DNA of 64,000 nucleotides from Acidovorax sp. DW039 (GCF_037101375.1 NZ_AP029019.1:186001-250000), one strand, 5' to 3'; positions 17,775 to 26,757 are shown, counted from the first letter of the stretch. The notes: generated from the letters alone by a model not told the origin. A program made the numbers and translations.

Positions 17775-18880
17775 AAGCTCCGCAAAGAGGATTCTCCCTG
17801 GTGGAGCTGGCCGTGGTGCTGGCCGTGGGTGCAGTGGCGGGCCTGGCGGCCTGGCAGCTGCTGCCTGCCAGCAAAGACGTGGCAGACGGAGAGCCTGTAC
17901 AGCAGCAGCTGTCCATGGCCCAGGCTTCGCTGGAGGGTTTTTTGCTGCGCAACCATCGACTGCCGTGCCCCGATATCCAGGGGGCCGGGCAGGAGAGTTG
18001 CACGGATGTGGCGGGTGCTGCTGTCAGTGTGGGGCGTCTGCCCTGGCGTGCGCTGGGGTTGCCGCAGGGCTACGCCCACCTGCGGTACGGCGTGTACCGT
18101 GCGACCACGCCCAGCGATAACGACCTGGCGCGGGTTGCAGACCGCTACCAACCGTTGCTCCCCCCCACGGCTCCTGCCGTGGCGAGCAGCCCTCTCAATG
18201 GCCTGGACCTTTGTGTTGCTCTGCGCCGGGCTTCAGCGCTTTCAGGTGCCAGCGGTTCCGAACTCACTGCGGGCGGGGTGCGGGCTGCATATGCGCTGGC
18301 CCACCCGGGAGCGGACGGTATTTTCCAGGGAGACAACCTCACAGGCTTTGACTTGCCGGGACGTGCACAGGATGCGAACTATGACGACATCGTGGTGTCC
18401 GCGGGTCTGCCTGAACTGTCGGGGCGCATCGGCTGTCCGGGGCGGCTGGGCGAGGCCAATGCGGCAGCGCGTGCCGCCTACGCCGCCTATGACCTGGACC
18501 GCGATGCTGACCAGTTCCTGCGTTTTCGCAGCATGGCGTATGACGTGCGCAAGACCAGCACACAGTTTGCGATTGCCAAGGAAGTGATGGCCGGGGTGGA
18601 CATTGTGATTGCGGGTGCCGGGTTTACCACCGCCCTGGCCATTGCCGCCAACAGTGTGGGCTTGGGTTTTGGCGTGGTGGCCAAGGCCGCCATTCCGGTC
18701 GGAGCCTCAGCAGCCGCGCTGGTGGCGGCCACGGCAGGGGTGATTTCAGCTGTGATTTCTGAGGAGAAGGCCAAAGCCCAGTTTGAAGGAGCCCAAACGC
18801 TGAAGGAAGAGTACGCGGCAGAGCTGGAGCGAGCCGTCAGCGCAGCCACGCTGGCAGACAGCAAGGGGTTGAACCCATGA
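17771..18880 (+). CDS. Pseudopilin with Ala-rich C-terminal extension
   Basis: 369 residues. Very short leader MKAPQRG, cleavage before Phe8, Glu12 at mature +5. The head has HRLPCPD (62-68), VGRLPWRALGL, YALAHPGADG and NYDDIVVS (203-210). After about residue 270 comes an Ala/Gly/Val-rich hydrophobic stretch (272-328), followed by a charged helix (EEKAKAQFEGAQTLKEEY). The same arrangement occurs in the flanking pseudopilins, so the three look like paralogues with a common extra module. ATGA overlaps on both sides imply coupled translation. Confidence 0.75.
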   Translation: MKAPQRGFSLVELAVVLAVGAVAGLAAWQLLPASKDVADGEPVQQQLSMAQASLEGFLLRNHRLPCPDIQGAGQESCTDVAGAAVSVGRLPWRALGLPQGYAHLRYGVYRATTPSDNDLARVADRYQPLLPPTAPAVASSPLNGLDLCVALRRASALSGASGSELTAGGVRAAYALAHPGADGIFQGDNLTGFDLPGRAQDANYDDIVVSAGLPELSGRIGCPGRLGEANAAARAAYAAYDLDRDADQFLRFRSMAYDVRKTSTQFAIAKEVMAGVDIVIAGAGFTTALAIAANSVGLGFGVVAKAAIPVGASAAALVAATAGVISAVISEEKAKAQFEGAQTLKEEYAAELERAVSAATLADSKGLNP

Positions 18881-20097
18881 GAGATGCTTTGAGAAGGATC
18901 GCTGGCCGCAGGCAGCGCGGCTTCACCATGGTGGAAATGGGCGTAGCCCTGGTGGTGCTGGGATTGATCGGTGTGGCCTTTGTAGCGTGGTGGCGTACTG
19001 CAGGCCAGCAGAAGGTGGCAGCGGTCGAACGTGACGTGATGGTGCAGGCCCAGCAGGCCACCCTGGGTTTTGTGCATGCCAACTACCGTCTGCCTTGCCC
19101 TGCGGCTGACGAGACGGGGCTGGAGAACTGCGGTACAGCCACCAACCCGCGCCAAGTGGGGTGGCTGCCCTGGCGCACCCTGCAGATTCCGGCGGCTGCT
19201 TCTGCGCAGATGCGCTACGGGGTGTACCGCGTGCCGCAGAGCAGCCAATGGATGGACACGGATCTGGCCGTGGTGGCCGACCGCATGCGCCCCCTGGCAA
19301 CCGATCCTCCAGCCGAGGCAGATATCCAGACCCTGAGCGAAAGATTCCTGGGTGCTGCCAATCTGCCGGACCTGTGCCTGAGCCTGTCTTTGGCCTCTGA
19401 GTCGCTCCCCCGGGTCGATGGCCTGGCCGTACGGGACGCCAGAGCAACCCCGGCAGAGCGCCGTCCCATGGCGTACGTGATTGCGGCCCCCGGCTTGCTG
19501 GACAGCGATGGAGATGGCGATCGCATGGATGGGCACAACCACACTGCATCCAACACCGACCCGACTTTTGAAGCGGCCAATCGCCCCACCGGTGCCACCT
19601 ATGACGACCGGGTGACAGCCGTGGCGTTTGACACGCTGTTCGGTCAGCTCCAGTGTGGACAGGCCTTGTCCGCCATTCACCACAGCCATGCCAATGCGGC
19701 GGTGGCGGCCAGCGCGATGCGCCGAGCCATCAGCGACTACAAGTACCAGCTGGAGGTGGAGGCCTTGCTGGCCGGAGCCAACCTGGCCAGTGCAACGGCA
19801 GGGGTGGCGCTGGCAGCAGCGGGCCTGGCCAATGCGGTGGCAGCGCTTGCCAATGCTACGACATTTACCGTCATCACGGCAGGCACCGCTGCAGGTCTGA
19901 TGGCCGCCGCCACTGCGGCTGTGGCGGTCAGTACCGTGGCGGTGGGTGCATCGGTTCCCCCAGTGGCCCTGGCCATTGCGGTGACGGTGGAATCTGCCAA
20001 GCGGGTGGAGCAGGCCAAAGCCATGATGGAGCCCAGTGCGGTGTTGGCGCGCGATGTGACCCAGCACTTCCGGGCTGCTGATGCGCTGGGACATTGA
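18877..20097 (+). CDS. Pseudopilin with Ala-rich C-terminal extension
   Basis: 406 residues. Leader to Gly15, then FTMVE (Glu20). The head contains YRLPCPAAD (70-78), GWLPWRTL (95-102), RYGVYRVP, a DSDGDGDRMDG acidic Ca-loop-like segment (209-219) and TYDDRVTAVAFDTL (241-254). The Ala-rich hydrophobic segment spans about 297-372 and is followed by a short charged helix. Last of the three consecutive long pseudopilins; 95 bp then separate it from the final prepilin. Confidence 0.75.
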   Translation: MRDALRRIAGRRQRGFTMVEMGVALVVLGLIGVAFVAWWRTAGQQKVAAVERDVMVQAQQATLGFVHANYRLPCPAADETGLENCGTATNPRQVGWLPWRTLQIPAAASAQMRYGVYRVPQSSQWMDTDLAVVADRMRPLATDPPAEADIQTLSERFLGAANLPDLCLSLSLASESLPRVDGLAVRDARATPAERRPMAYVIAAPGLLDSDGDGDRMDGHNHTASNTDPTFEAANRPTGATYDDRVTAVAFDTLFGQLQCGQALSAIHHSHANAAVAASAMRRAISDYKYQLEVEALLAGANLASATAGVALAAAGLANAVAALANATTFTVITAGTAAGLMAAATAAVAVSTVAVGASVPPVALAIAVTVESAKRVEQAKAMMEPSAVLARDVTQHFRAADALGH

Positions 20098-20192
20098 CCC
20101 GTGACCCGTGCGATGAACGCCTGCAGCCCCGGCATGCTGCCCGCAGGGTGGGGCGTGGGAGCGCAAGGACTGCGCACAAGGATGCATAGAAC

Positions 20193-20894
20193 ATGAAACG
20201 CAAAACTCAACAATCGTTGCTACAAAAGGGCTTTACCCTGGTTGAGCTGTCTGTGGTGCTGGTCGTGATTGGCCTGATTCTGGGGGCCGTGGCCATCGGG
20301 CGCGACCTGCAGCGCAACGCCGCCTACCAGCGCATTTCCACCGACTTTGTGCAGGGCTGGTTGCTGGCCTATGACGGCTTTGTGGCTGGCACCGGCATCG
20401 TGCCGGGCGATAACGCCGCAGCCCCCACCGGCCGCGTCAACGCAGGAACGGATGCTCTGTGCGGTAGGGAACTGGTCAACGCCTTTCTGGCCGCAGGCAT
20501 TCGCGTGCCCGAGGGGCGCGCAGAGGGGCAGCGCAGCCACGCGGCCTATCTGGACAGCAATGGCAACCCGCAGGATGTGGAGGTCTGCTTCCAGAACATC
20601 ACCTGGGCGGAGCCCGGTGCCTCGGTGGACAGTTATGAGCAGCGCCCGCGCAATGTGATGGTGCTCAAGGGTGTGACTCCCGCGCTGGCAATGCTGCTGG
20701 ACAGCCAGATTGACGGTCATCCCGACGCGCGTTTTGGCCGTGTGCGTGAAAGCCGTCTGGCGGGCGACAAATCCATCACCACCGGGCAGGCCTGGAGCGT
20801 GGATGAACGCATGGCCTATGGTTCCAAAGACGCCACTGGTCGTGATGAAGACCAGGTTGCGGTGGTGGAGGCCGTGGTGCAGATGACGCGCTGA
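20193..20894 (+). CDS. Type IV prepilin, third paralogue
   Basis: 233 residues; leader MKRKTQQSLLQKG, cleavage before Phe14, Glu18. The helix ends GRDLQRNAAYQR, matching the DVQRNAEY block of the two pilins at the start of the locus, and the head carries RVPEGRAEGQRSHAAYLDSN and DVEVCF. It is the closest relative of those pilins in the window but sits at the far end of the locus, after its own 95-bp spacer, so it may be expressed separately. AAGGAT precedes the ATG. Confidence 0.85.
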   Translation: MKRKTQQSLLQKGFTLVELSVVLVVIGLILGAVAIGRDLQRNAAYQRISTDFVQGWLLAYDGFVAGTGIVPGDNAAAPTGRVNAGTDALCGRELVNAFLAAGIRVPEGRAEGQRSHAAYLDSNGNPQDVEVCFQNITWAEPGASVDSYEQRPRNVMVLKGVTPALAMLLDSQIDGHPDARFGRVRESRLAGDKSITTGQAWSVDERMAYGSKDATGRDEDQVAVVEAVVQMTR

Positions 20895-20895
20895 A

Positions 20896-20923
20896 CCACG
20901 GCCGGGGGGGCAGCCCCCCGTGG
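20896..20923 (+). terminator. GC-rich hairpin between convergent genes
   Basis: CCACG and CGTGG arms enclose G6/C6 arms, 1 bp after the pilin stop and before the convergent permease stop. There is no U-tract, so intrinsic termination is uncertain. Confidence 0.3.
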
Positions 20924-20929
20924 CGTCGC

Positions 20930-22219
20930 TCAGGAGCCTTTGCGGTTGAGCAGTGCGTACAGCACGATGGCCCCGAACGTGGCGGTGCCGATGCCGCCCA
21001 GGGCAAAGTCACCAAACTTGAGCGTGAAGTCGCCCGTGCCCAGGATGAGGGTGATGGCGGCGACGATGAGGTTCTTGTTCTGCGAGAAGTCCACCCGGTT
21101 GTCCACCCAGATCTTGGCCCCGGCCACGGCGATGAGGCCAAACACCACGATGGACACGCCACCCATCACGGGCAGCGGAATCGTCTGGATCAGTGCGCCG
21201 AACTTGGGCGAGAAGCCCAGCACCAGGGCGAACACGCCCGCCAGCAGGAACACGGCGGTGGAGTAAATCTTGGTAGCCGCCATCACGCCGATGTTTTCGG
21301 CGTAGGTGGTCACGCCCGTGCCGCCCGAACTGCCGCTGACCATGGTTGCAATGCCGTCTCCGATGAAGGCGCGGCCCATGTAGCGGTCCAGGTCCTGGCC
21401 GGTCATGGCCGTCACGGCCTTCACGTGGCCCAGGTTTTCTGCCACCAGGATGATGGCCACGGGGGCAATCAGCAAGATGGCATTGCCGGTGAACACAGGC
21501 GCTGCAAAGTTGGGCATGCCAAACCACGGTGCATTGGCCAAAGCCGTCAGGTCCATGGGCTTGCCCAGCCCCAGGCCGTTGGTCAGCACGGCGTAGAGGA
21601 TGCTGGCCACGATCAGCCCCACCAGAATCAGCAGGCGCTGCACCATGCCGCGCGTGAGCACGGCCACCAGCCCCACGCACACAAAGGTGGCGGCCTGCAT
21701 CCAGCTGTCAAAGTTGCTGGCCGCCATGTTCTTGATGGGAATGCCCGCCAGGTTCAGGCCAATCACCGCCACCACCGAGCCGGTCACCACCGGCGGCATG
21801 CAGCGCTCGATCCAGCGCGTGCCAATGGCTTGCACCAGCGCGCCGATGAGCGTGTAGACCAGGCCGCAGGCAATGATGCCGCCCAGTGCCACGCCAATGT
21901 TGGCGTTGGCTCCCTTGCCCGCGTAGCCTGTGGCGGCAATCACCACGCCAATGAAGGCGAAGCTGGACCCGAGGTAACTGGGCACCTTGCCGCCGGTGAC
22001 GAGAAAGAAGATGAGCGTGCCCAGGCCGCTCATGAGAATGGCCACATTGGGGTCGAACCCCATCAGAATGGGCGCGAGCACCGTAGCGCCGAACATGGCG
22101 ATGACGTGCTGCACCCCCATGGCCGCTGTCTGCCCCCAGGGCAGGCGCTCGTCAGGCCCGATCACGCCGCCTTGCTGCAGCACCTCGGGGTTTTTGACCT
22201 TCCAGTCGAAGAATCCCAT
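20930..22219 (-). CDS. uraA: Uracil/xanthine permease, NCS2 family (UraA-like)
   Basis: 429 residues starting at [19 protein letters not shown] lies 7-11 bp before this ATG, which decides against the longer frame from 22315. About 14 membrane segments. Family signature [22 protein letters not shown] near the N-terminus and the transporter region [19 protein letters not shown] in the second half, where NCS2 proteins bind the nucleobase. Proton-coupled uracil uptake is the likely role; xanthine specificity cannot be excluded. Monocistronic by spacing. Confidence 0.88.
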   Translation of the reverse strand: MGFFDWKVKNPEVLQQGGVIGPDERLPWGQTAAMGVQHVIAMFGATVLAPILMGFDPNVAILMSGLGTLIFFLVTGGKVPSYLGSSFAFIGVVIAATGYAGKGANANIGVALGGIIACGLVYTLIGALVQAIGTRWIERCMPPVVTGSVVAVIGLNLAGIPIKNMAASNFDSWMQAATFVCVGLVAVLTRGMVQRLLILVGLIVASILYAVLTNGLGLGKPMDLTALANAPWFGMPNFAAPVFTGNAILLIAPVAIILVAENLGHVKAVTAMTGQDLDRYMGRAFIGDGIATMVSGSSGGTGVTTYAENIGVMAATKIYSTAVFLLAGVFALVLGFSPKFGALIQTIPLPVMGGVSIVVFGLIAVAGAKIWVDNRVDFSQNKNLIVAAITLILGTGDFTLKFGDFALGGIGTATFGAIVLYALLNRKGS

Positions 22220-22312
22220 GTCATTTCCTTTTTGTAAAAATTTGCAGGCGCGATGGTAGAGCCTGTTTCTGCCAAGGCACTGCGGATTTGCACGGGCAAA
22301 GACCAAAAACAC

Positions 22313-22336
22313 CAAGGGGCCCCGTGGGGCCCCTTG
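22313..22336 (-). terminator. Rho-independent terminator of the intradiol-dioxygenase-like gene
   Basis: An 11-bp stem CAAGGGGCCCC / GGGGCCCCTTG with a 2-base GT apex. Read on the minus strand it lies 24 bp beyond the stop and is followed by GGTGTTTTTGG. Confidence 0.65.
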
Positions 22337-22360
22337 AAATGAAAGACGAGCGCCAGGCCG

Positions 22361-23302
22361 TCAGGCGGCCACACCCACGGTGAGAACGGCGGTGTAGCCC
22401 GTGGTCACCGTGCCGCTGGTTTCGGCAATCTGGCGGGCTGCGCTGTCGTCGCTGAACACGTTGTCAGAACTGAGCGAGATGCGAGACAGGTTGGTGCGGC
22501 TTGTGGCGTAGGCCGATGTGGCATACACCTCGGACAGTGCCGCTGCTGTGAACGTGAGCTGGGATGTCTTGACATCGTTGTTGCCCGATGTGGCAGACGC
22601 CAGGCTGGGGAACACCTCGAAGTGCACATGCGGGTAGCGGCCGTCGTAGCAGCCGGGGAAGATGGTGGTGAAGCTCACCTCGCCATTGGCATCGGCCACC
22701 TGCACGCCGCGCAGATAGTTTTCGTTGGTGATGCCGGTGCTGTACATCGAGTAGTTGCCGTCGCGGTCGCAGTGCCACAGGTACACCGCATAGCCCGCCA
22801 GGTTGGCGCAGCTGCTGCTGGTGTTGACCAGCTTGAGCCGGATGGTCAGCGCAATGCCCTGCGCCGTGGTGCTGGTGGTGAGGCTGCTGCGGATGTCGCT
22901 GCGCACGATGCCAGACAGCAGCAGTGCATTGGCCACCGAGCCATTGCTGGTGTTGGTGCCATCGCCGGGATAGGGTCCAGCGGTTTCGCTGGGAATGGTG
23001 TTGCAGGTGGAGGTGGTACCCGTTCCGGTCCCCGTCCCCGTGCCGGTTCCCGTACCGGTTCCCGTCCCGGTACCGGTTCCTGTGCCGCTACCGGTGTCCG
23101 TGCCTGTGCCCGTAGTGGTGTCTGTCGAGGTGGTGCTGTCGCCGCCGCCCCCGCAGCCCCACAGTGAAAACGGCACGCTGGTGCCTACGGCCAGCCAGCG
23201 CAGGGCCTGGCGACGCTCGTTCAGGATGCGCAGATCGTGGGCAAGGCCGCCGTGGTGGCCAGGTGCCGCGGAGGAAGGGGGTGTGCACGTCGTGTGGCTC
23301 AT
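22361..23302 (-). CDS. Tat-exported intradiol ring-cleavage dioxygenase-like lipoprotein
   Basis: 313 residues from the ATG at 23302 (purine-rich GAGAGAGAGA upstream). A twin-arginine-type signal (NERRQALRWL, 28-37) runs into a lipobox-like LWGC (Cys50). A (Thr-Gly)n linker at about 64-96 leads to a dioxygenase domain with W-H-C-D-R-D-G-N-Y-S (176-185) and GCYDGRYPHVHFEV (217-230). The likely iron ligands Tyr184, Tyr219, His225 and His227 are present, so activity on a catechol or protocatechuate-like diol is plausible. Substrate unknown; no aromatic-degradation genes adjoin it. Confidence 0.75.
   Translation of the reverse strand: MSHTTCTPPSSAAPGHHGGLAHDLRILNERRQALRWLAVGTSVPFSLWGCGGGGDSTTSTDTTTGTGTDTGSGTGTGTGTGTGTGTGTGTGTGTGTTSTCNTIPSETAGPYPGDGTNTSNGSVANALLLSGIVRSDIRSSLTTSTTAQGIALTIRLKLVNTSSSCANLAGYAVYLWHCDRDGNYSMYSTGITNENYLRGVQVADANGEVSFTTIFPGCYDGRYPHVHFEVFPSLASATSGNNDVKTSQLTFTAAALSEVYATSAYATSRTNLSRISLSSDNVFSDDSAARQIAETSGTVTTGYTAVLTVGVAA
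23015..23113 (-). repeat. Hexanucleotide tandem repeat encoding (Thr-Gly)n
   Basis: Imperfect 6-bp units (ACNGGN on the minus strand) repeated about 16 times inside the dioxygenase-like gene. Unit gain or loss changes linker length but keeps frame. Confidence 0.8.
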
Positions 23303-23423
23303 CGTGTTTCTCTCTCTCTTGTGGTGGATCAAGGAAACACAATCTATGCAGCGCGTCATTCCGCAGCGTTGCCGGGCCGTAAAGATTCGGTAAAAACGGA
23401 TGTCGCCTTTGCTTGCAAAAAGT

Positions 23424-23475
23424 GGCTCTGGCGCTTTATAAAAAAACGCAAGCAGCTATTGAAGGTATAGCAATC
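23424..23475 (-). repeat. Dispersed double-hairpin repeat, copy 2
   Basis: On the minus strand it reads TTGCTAT..ATAGCTGCTTGCG..AAAGCGCCAG. It lies 46 bp beyond the stop of the minus-strand gene at 23522, in the sense orientation of that gene. Confidence 0.65.
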
Positions 23476-23521
23476 AGCGGGTGCGGCTGAGGCCCGTGGT
23501 CGGCAACGCCACGGTGAGCTT

Positions 23522-23971
23522 TCAGCCTTTGGCGGGCTTGCGGGCTGTCTTTGCCGGCTTCTTCTTGCTGCCACCCCGTTTGCCGCTGCCACCGCGCAGG
23601 TGCAGCACCCAGGCCACCGCCACCCACAGGTACGACGCGAGTACCGCATACGCGGCCACGGCGGCCAATGACAAAGGGGGCGCTGCAATCGAGCGTGGGC
23701 TGGACAGTGTCTCCAGCAACTGCTTGGTGCCTGTGCCCAGCACGGGCACGGGGGCGCCATTGCCGCCGCGGGCCATGCGTGCAGCCATGAAGACGAAGAA
23801 CTCCATCAACAACGCACCCATCACGTAGCAGGCCAGCAAGGCCAGCAGAAAGGAAAAGCTGCGGCGGTCACCTTTGGCCAGAAAAACGATGGCGGACACC
23901 AGCACCAGGATGGGCAGGATCAGGGCGATGGCGGGCCAGGCGGTCGAAAGGGCGTTGATGGCAGAGGTCAT
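23522..23971 (-). CDS. Small membrane protein with Lys-rich tail, unknown
   Basis: 149 residues starting at MTSAINALS. Three predicted membrane segments (about 13-33, 39-60 and 98-122) and a basic C-terminus GGSKKKPAKTARKPAKG. The middle helix carries EFFVFMAARMARGG. No family recognised. The basic tail should be cytoplasmic by the positive-inside rule. It lies 131 bp downstream of the ubiquinone-type hydroxylase, same strand. Confidence 0.6.
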   Translation of the reverse strand: MTSAINALSTAWPAIALILPILVLVSAIVFLAKGDRRSFSFLLALLACYVMGALLMEFFVFMAARMARGGNGAPVPVLGTGTKQLLETLSSPRSIAAPPLSLAAVAAYAVLASYLWVAVAWVLHLRGGSGKRGGSKKKPAKTARKPAKG

Positions 23972-24102
23972 GGGCGCTGTGCAGTGGGCGCCAGTGCGGC
24001 GCAGCGCTGGATCATAGTGGCCCCGGCGCGGGCGATGCAGGCTGCTTGTGGTGAGCAGATGCAACAGCGGGGCTGCGCATCGGCTTCCATGGCAAGGCTG
24101 CG

Positions 24103-25419
24103 TCAGTGCCTCGTAAGTGCGGCTGCCCGGTGGAGCCAGCCGTCCAGCGGCTTGCGCCAGGCGGGCGCTTTGCCGGTGAGCTGCCCGATGATGGCCTCTT
24201 GCAGCGGTGGCAGGCGGCGTGCGCCTTGCAGCACCAGCTGGCGCAGCATGCGGGGCAGGGGGCGTGCGTCGGTATACAGCCGCACGATGGCATTGGTGCC
24301 TTGATAGATGGGCCAGGCATGCAGATGATGGGCTCTGGCATAGGCGGCCAGCGCCCCCGGGTCGCCCAGGTCCTGCCCGCGCCTGCGGGCATCCGTCAAC
24401 GCCTGGGTCAGGCGCTCCACCCCCGCCAGGCCCAGGTTGTAGCCATGGGCAGTCACGGGGTGCATGCCCACCGCTGCATCGCCCAGCAGTGCGCAGCGCG
24501 GGCCGGTAAAGCGCTGTGCGTACACAGCCACCAGCGGGTAGGCATGGCGCTCGCCTTCCAGTGCCATTTCGCCCAGACGGGTCTGGAACTGGTCTTGTAC
24601 TTCTGCCGCAAACCTGGCTGGAGGCAGGGCCATGAGCCGGGTGGCGTCGTCCGTGCGGGTGGTTACCACCACAGAGCACTGGTGCTGGCCGTCTGCAGTG
24701 TCGGGCAGGGGCAGCACCGCCAGGGTGCGTTCGTAGCCGAAGCATTCGTGGGCCGTGTCGGCATGGGGTTGTGCGTGGCGCATGCGGCACACGATGACGG
24801 TGCGGCCAAAGTCATTCATGGCCGCACCAATGCCCAGCTGGCGGCGGGTGGCGGAAAAGCGGCTGTCCGCCGCCACCACCAGGGGCGCACACAGGCGCTG
24901 CAGCGCAGGGGCCTCGCTACCGGGGGCTGTGGCCGATGCTGCAAAGTCCACTTCCGCATGGGTAGGCAGGGCCGCCACGCGCTGCACCTGCACGCCTGTC
25001 AGGATCTGCACCCCTGGGGTGCGTGCCGCCACAGCGTAGGCGCTGCGGCGCAAGGCGTGGTTGGGCACGATAAAGCCCAGGGGCATGGCATCTGCAGGGG
25101 CTGCGTGGGGCGGCGTCTGCATTTGCGTTTGCAGATGCAGCGGGCTGTGCATGTCCACGGGGCCGTCATGCACTTTGGCTGCCCGGATATGACCGATCTC
25201 GGAGGTGGCCAGTTCAGCCCAGCTGCCCAGGCGCTGCAGCGTGGCGTGGCTGGGGTGGGTCAGGGCAATTTCCCGTCCGTCCGGGGCCGGGTCTTGCAGC
25301 GCTGCCTGGGCATTCTGGTCCAGCACAGTGGCGGTAAAACCGGCCTGCGCCAGCGAAATGGCCAGGGACAGGCCCGCAGGGCCAGCGCCCACGATGAGTA
25401 CGTCGCTTTGCATCTGCAT
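24103..25419 (-). CDS. ubiM: FAD-dependent hydroxylase, UbiH/UbiM family
   Basis: 438 residues from MQMQSDVLIVGAGPAG; an upstream in-frame ATG at 25467 is possible but adds non-conserved residues. Rossmann FAD motif GAGPAGLSLAISLAQAG near the N-terminus, and the second FAD motif CALLGDAAVGMHPVTAHGYNLGLAG near residue 290. These are the marks of ubiquinone-biosynthesis ring hydroxylases. The HPVTAHGYN form points to the UbiM subgroup, which can catalyse one or more of the C1, C5 or C6 hydroxylations. The subgroup call is less certain than the family. Confidence 0.7.
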   Translation of the reverse strand: MQMQSDVLIVGAGPAGLSLAISLAQAGFTATVLDQNAQAALQDPAPDGREIALTHPSHATLQRLGSWAELATSEIGHIRAAKVHDGPVDMHSPLHLQTQMQTPPHAAPADAMPLGFIVPNHALRRSAYAVAARTPGVQILTGVQVQRVAALPTHAEVDFAASATAPGSEAPALQRLCAPLVVAADSRFSATRRQLGIGAAMNDFGRTVIVCRMRHAQPHADTAHECFGYERTLAVLPLPDTADGQHQCSVVVTTRTDDATRLMALPPARFAAEVQDQFQTRLGEMALEGERHAYPLVAVYAQRFTGPRCALLGDAAVGMHPVTAHGYNLGLAGVERLTQALTDARRRGQDLGDPGALAAYARAHHLHAWPIYQGTNAIVRLYTDARPLPRMLRQLVLQGARRLPPLQEAIIGQLTGKAPAWRKPLDGWLHRAAALTRH

Positions 25420-25809
25420 GGAAGTGTGAGAGCGCAAGAGTGGACCGTGCATTGTGGGCGCCCGCACCGGGGAGCGGCTTGCATTGCATCAAGGAATGCC
25501 GACGAAAACGGGCGGTGCACGGCAGGCCTGGAGCGTGAAATATGTAACGCAAAGTGAGTGAACGTGACGCGTCCGCACACACCGGGAAGCAGCGCGGGTG
25601 TTACAAATAGGGGCAGGTTTCAATCACCCCCCTAAAGATACGAAACGTTGCAATTGGGCGTAGGGGTGAAGGCCTTGCATGGACGTGCATGGAACAATCG
25701 CGCTTTTGCCGAGCGGGGCTCCTGCGGGAGTGCGCCCGATTCGCAAACCGCAGAGCCACCGTGTGACGCCCTGCCTTCGATTTCACATCCATTCCAAGAG
25801 GGAAACACC

Positions 25810-26649
25810 ATGAAGCAATTGACATACATCGCCATGGCCTGCGCACTGGTGCTGACGGGCTGCGCCAGCACTGATGGGGGCACCGGCGGCAGCGCAGCCA
25901 GCAGCCTGTCTGCCATTTCCTCCGCGCTGGGTTCCACCAGCACGGGCGGCACCGGGGCCACCAAGTCGGAGAACAAGGTGGGCGCAGCGCTGGATGTGTT
26001 CAAGGCAGCCACCGTATCGGACGAGGAACTCAAGTCGGTGGCGCTACAGTACCGCGCCTACGGTGACCGCACCGAGAAGCTGGCTCCGCCCAACAACAAG
26101 TACGCCCAGCGTCTGGCCCGCTTGACAGCCAAGCACGTCAATGAAGATGGCCTCAAGCTCAACTTCAAGGTGTACCTGAGCAAGGAAGTCAACGCCAACG
26201 CCACGGCAGACGGCTCCATCCGCGTGTATGCGGGCCTGATGGACATGATGAACGACCAGGAGCTGCTGGGCGTGATCGGCCATGAAATCGGGCACGTCAA
26301 GCACGCCCACACTATGAGCGCCATGCGCACGGCCTACATGGCGTCTGCAGGCCGCAAGGCGGTGGCGGCATCCAGCGGCACCGCCGCCAAGCTGGCCGAC
26401 TCCGAGCTGGGCGAGCTGGGCGAGAAGCTGTTCAACAGCCAGTTCTCGCAAAGCCAGGAAACCGAGTCGGACGACTACGGCCTCGCTTTCATGCAAAAGC
26501 ACAAGTACAACGTGAAGGCCATGGAATCGGCTTTCCGCAAGCTGGCGGCACTCAGCGGCAAGCAAGGTGGCATGGACCAGATGCTGTCCTCCCACCCCGA
26601 CCCAGGTGCCCGTGCCGACCGCATGCGTGACAAGGCCGCAGGCAAGTAA
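25810..26649 (+). CDS. M48-family metallopeptidase lipoprotein (LoiP/YcaL-like)
   Basis: 279 residues from the ATG at 25810 (GAGGGA upstream). Signal peptide with lipobox VLTGC (Cys18), a Ser/Gly/Thr-rich linker to about residue 55, then the M48 peptidase domain with zinc motif HEIGH (158-162) and a later QSQETESDDYGL providing the third ligand Glu. C-terminal SSHPDPGARADRMRD is typical. Probably an outer-membrane-anchored periplasmic quality-control protease. The 390-bp region upstream holds no other gene. Confidence 0.85.
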   Translation: MKQLTYIAMACALVLTGCASTDGGTGGSAASSLSAISSALGSTSTGGTGATKSENKVGAALDVFKAATVSDEELKSVALQYRAYGDRTEKLAPPNNKYAQRLARLTAKHVNEDGLKLNFKVYLSKEVNANATADGSIRVYAGLMDMMNDQELLGVIGHEIGHVKHAHTMSAMRTAYMASAGRKAVAASSGTAAKLADSELGELGEKLFNSQFSQSQETESDDYGLAFMQKHKYNVKAMESAFRKLAALSGKQGGMDQMLSSHPDPGARADRMRDKAAGK

Positions 26650-26658
26650 ACCTCTGCG

Positions 26659-26715
26659 ATTGCTATAAAAATGTGAGCTGCCAGCGCTTATTCCATAAGC
26701 GCTAGAGGGTTCAAA
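26659..26715 (+). repeat. Dispersed double-hairpin repeat, copy 3
   Basis: TTGCTAT..GAGCTGCCAGCGCTTATTCC then ATAAGCGCTAGAG. Starts 9 bp after the M48 peptidase stop, in its sense orientation and just ahead of the terminator. Confidence 0.7.
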
Positions 26716-26727
26716 AGCACACAACGC

Positions 26728-26757
26728 AAAAGGGCTCCGTCACCGGAGCCCTTTTTT
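26728..26757. terminator. Bidirectional rho-independent terminator
   Basis: A 12-bp perfect stem AAAAGGGCTCCG / CGGAGCCCTTTT with loop TCAC, followed by T6 on the plus strand and by T4 on the minus strand. Sits between the convergent M48 peptidase and TM-helix genes and touches the stop of the latter. Confidence 0.85.

Noticed and set aside
20098..20192. Terminator and promoter between the last long pseudopilin and the final prepilin
   Set aside because: GC-rich partial dyads without a U-tract and no clear -35/-10; left unannotated.
23522..24790. 422-residue minus-strand frame spanning two genes
   Set aside because: Only its last 149 residues look like a real protein; the upstream part is a shifted-frame shadow of the FAD hydroxylase.
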